This document shows, in pieces, positions 4,278 through 6,152 of a stretch of 6,152 nucleotides of DNA. This DNA comes from an uncultured Phenylobacterium sp. (GTDB taxonomy: Bacteria > Pseudomonadota > Alphaproteobacteria > Caulobacterales > Caulobacteraceae), in contig CAMFIW010000195.1 in the NCBI GenBank assembly GCA_945952355.1, positions 1 to 6,152 on the forward strand, in the 5' to 3' direction. Each line of letters begins with the position of its first letter. Position 1 is the stretch's first letter. The notes under the pieces are model-generated. The model was not told the origin of the DNA, searched no databases, and worked only from the letters and a program-made list of their open reading frames with translations. The translations under genes and the position numbers were made by a program.

Positions 4278-6152
4278 ATGCTCGCCAATATTCGCGCCTT
4301 CGCCAAGTCGGGGTTCGCCACCGTCCTGATCGGTCTGCTGATCGTCAGCTTCGGGGTGTGGGGCGTCCGCGACGTGTTCAAGGGCCATGTGACCAATGTC
4401 GTGATCCAGGCGGGCGGCCGGCAGATGAGCCCGCAGGACTTCAAGGTCGAGTTCGACCGCGCCCGCAAGGGCCTGGAGCAGCAAGTCGGCCAGCCCGTGA
4501 CCCAGGAGATGGCGATCGAGAACAAGTTCGACGTCCGCCTGCTGGACGAGCTGGCGACGCGCGAATCCTTCGCCGCGCTGATGCAGAAGATCGGCATTCA
4601 CCCTTCGGATCAGCTGATCGCCGACCAGATCCAGAAGATCCCGAACTTCTTCGACCAGGTTTCCGGGCGCTTCGACAAGAACCAGTACCTGCGCACGCTG
4701 CAGGAGAATGGCCTGACCGACGCCAAGTTCACCGGAGAGATTCGCGACCAGATCGCCCAGCAGCATTTGGTCTCGGCCATGGTCGATGGGCTGCGCGTGC
4801 CGCGGGCCTATGGCGCACTGGGGGCGATCTACGCCACCGAAAGCCGCGACATCAGCTTCTTCGCGCTCGACCCGCGCGCCGTGCCGGCCGTGGCGCCGCC
4901 CACCGACGCGCAGCTGACCAAGTTCATGCAGGACAACGCCCAGGCTTTGATGAAGCCGGAGTTCCGCGTGCTGACCGTCGTGCGTTTCAGCGCCTCGGCC
5001 ATGGCTTCGACCGTCCAGGTCACCGAGGCCGACATCCAGAAGCAGTTCGACTTCCGGAAGGACACGCTCAACAAGCCCGAGCTGCGAAGCCTGATCCAGA
5101 TCCCTGGAAAGGACGCCCAGACCGCCGCCGGCCTGGCCGCGCGGCTCCAGAAAGGCGACGATCCCGCGGCCATGGCCGAGTCGGCCGGGGTCGAGCCGGG
5201 GGTCTATGCCGACAAGCCCCAGTCGGCGATCGTCGATCCCAAGGTGGGCGCCGCCGCGTTCGGCATGGCCGACGGCGCGGTGCAGGTGGTGCAGGGCGAC
5301 CTCGGCCCCGCCGTGGTCAAGCTGACCAAGATCACCCCCGGCCACACGGCGACCATCGCCGAGGTGCGGCCGATGCTGGAGGCCGAGGCCCGCAAGACCG
5401 CCGCCGAGCAGAAAGTCTACGATCAGAGCCAGAAGTACGACGACGCCCACACCGGCGGCGCCAGCCTGACCGAGGCGGCGCAGAAGGCCGGCGCGCCGGT
5501 CATGACCGTCGGCCCAGTGTCCGAACAGGGCGGCGACCCCCAGGGCCAGCGCGCCCCGAACGTGACCCAGAAGCTGGTGCAGGTCGCCTTCACTCTCCCC
5601 CAGGGCGGTGAGAGCGAGATCGAGGACGAGGGCAACGGCGAGTCCTTCGCCGTTCGCGTCGACAAGGTGATTCCGAAGGCCCTGCCCGCCCTGGACGAGG
5701 TCCGCGCACGGCTGACCCAGGTCTGGATGGCCCGCGAGACGGCCAAGCGTTTGCAGGCCAAGGCCGATGAACTCGTCGCCCGAGTCAAGAAGGGCGAAAG
5801 CCTGGAGAAGGTCGCGGGCTCGGTCGGCGCCTCGGTGCAGCACGCCAGCGGTCTGACCCGCCAGAACGCCGGCCAGAACAAGGACCTGTCGCAGGAAGCG
5901 CTCGGCAAGGGCTTCGAAGCCAAGCCGGGGGAACTCTACACGGCTGAGAACGCCAAGGCGTTCGGATATGTGGTGGCCAAGCTGGACGCGATCCGCCAGC
6001 CGAACCCGGCCGATCTCGCCCAAGGCGTCGAGGCCAGCCGTCCCCAGATCACCATGGCGGTGTTCCGCGAGATCGGCGCGGACGCGCGCAAGTCGGCGCG
6101 CGACGAGATCAAGCCGAAGATCTATCCCAACATGGCCCGCCAGGCCCTGGGC
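4278..6152 (+). CDS. ppiD: PpiD/SurA_N-type periplasmic peptidyl-prolyl isomerase-like chaperone (partial, 3' end cut)
   Basis: 625 codons are visible without a stop; the gene leaves the window in frame, probably close to its end. A short cytoplasmic start (MLANIRAFAKSG) precedes one uncleaved membrane anchor at about 13-30, so the bulk lies in the periplasm. A SurA_N-like chaperone region follows at about 40-175, including FDQVSGRFDKNQYLRTLQ (125-142). A PpiC-type parvulin-like domain lies at about 268-355, then a long helical C-terminal region. PpiD proteins help newly exported outer-membrane proteins leave the Sec translocon and fold. The parvulin-like part is degenerate and lacks the family's usual histidines, so a chaperone role is more likely than isomerase activity. 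The start is supported by GGAAAGG 4 nt upstream and by the membrane anchor directly after it. It is divergent from tpiA, an arrangement I recall from other alphaproteobacteria. Confidence 0.92.
   Translation, partial: MLANIRAFAKSGFATVLIGLLIVSFGVWGVRDVFKGHVTNVVIQAGGRQMSPQDFKVEFDRARKGLEQQVGQPVTQEMAIENKFDVRLLDELATRESFAALMQKIGIHPSDQLIADQIQKIPNFFDQVSGRFDKNQYLRTLQENGLTDAKFTGEIRDQIAQQHLVSAMVDGLRVPRAYGALGAIYATESRDISFFALDPRAVPAVAPPTDAQLTKFMQDNAQALMKPEFRVLTVVRFSASAMASTVQVTEADIQKQFDFRKDTLNKPELRSLIQIPGKDAQTAAGLAARLQKGDDPAAMAESAGVEPGVYADKPQSAIVDPKVGAAAFGMADGAVQVVQGDLGPAVVKLTKITPGHTATIAEVRPMLEAEARKTAAEQKVYDQSQKYDDAHTGGASLTEAAQKAGAPVMTVGPVSEQGGDPQGQRAPNVTQKLVQVAFTLPQGGESEIEDEGNGESFAVRVDKVIPKALPALDEVRARLTQVWMARETAKRLQAKADELVARVKKGESLEKVAGSVGASVQHASGLTRQNAGQNKDLSQEALGKGFEAKPGELYTAENAKAFGYVVAKLDAIRQPNPADLAQGVEASRPQITMAVFREIGADARKSARDEIKPKIYPNMARQALG

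Noticed and set aside
4214..5611. A 465-codon plus-strand frame overlapping ppiD
   Set aside because: It is an out-of-phase reading of ppiD and yields Arg/Gly/Pro-rich low-complexity protein. It begins before the ppiD ribosome binding site and matches no family I know.
4188..6023. A 611-codon open frame on the minus strand opposite ppiD
   Set aside because: It is the antisense of a well-supported PpiD gene. Its translation is Gly/Leu/His/Asp-rich with no domain, and it lacks a convincing ribosome binding site. Long antisense frames are common in high-GC genomes with strong third-position bias.

Overview
The window looks like chromosomal DNA from a high-GC alphaproteobacterium, most likely Caulobacter or a close relative in the Caulobacteraceae. 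The evidence is the strong G/C bias at third codon positions, the alphaproteobacterial style of the triosephosphate isomerase and PpiD proteins, a perfect match to the Caulobacter housekeeping -10 element (GCTANAWC), and a CcrM-type GANTC site in a promoter region. No species can be named from sequence reading alone.

Layout: the left 2.6 kb is a leftward operon for a tripartite multidrug efflux pump. Its order of transcription is a NodT-type outer-membrane lipoprotein (2617-1208), an EmrA/HlyD-type periplasmic adaptor (1178-36), and the first ten codons of a third gene (30-1), which should be the EmrB-type inner-membrane transporter. A divergent TetR/AcrR-type regulator (2749-3378) lies across a 131-bp intergenic region. 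That region holds a 15-bp perfect palindrome, probably the operator, nested between two -35-like elements that face opposite ways.

The right half is housekeeping. Triosephosphate isomerase (tpiA, 4127-3375, leftward) converges on the regulator gene, and the two share a CTAG as overlapping stop codons. Divergent from tpiA is a long PpiD/SurA_N-type periplasmic folding factor (4278 to the window edge, rightward, 625 codons seen). The 150 bp between tpiA and ppiD hold candidate promoters and two small inverted repeats, one of them a GC hairpin directly before the ppiD ribosome binding site.

How the genes work together: the three pump genes should form one inner-membrane, periplasm and outer-membrane export channel, with the TetR protein most likely repressing the pump and itself from the shared operator. 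tpiA (glycolysis/gluconeogenesis) and ppiD (outer-membrane protein folding) are not related to the pump in function. No CRISPR array, insertion sequence, phage gene, tRNA or rRNA was seen. I found no clear novel system; the most rewarding details are regulatory (overlapping divergent promoters with a nested palindrome, a GANTC site, the ppiD leader hairpin) and a few protein-level oddities.
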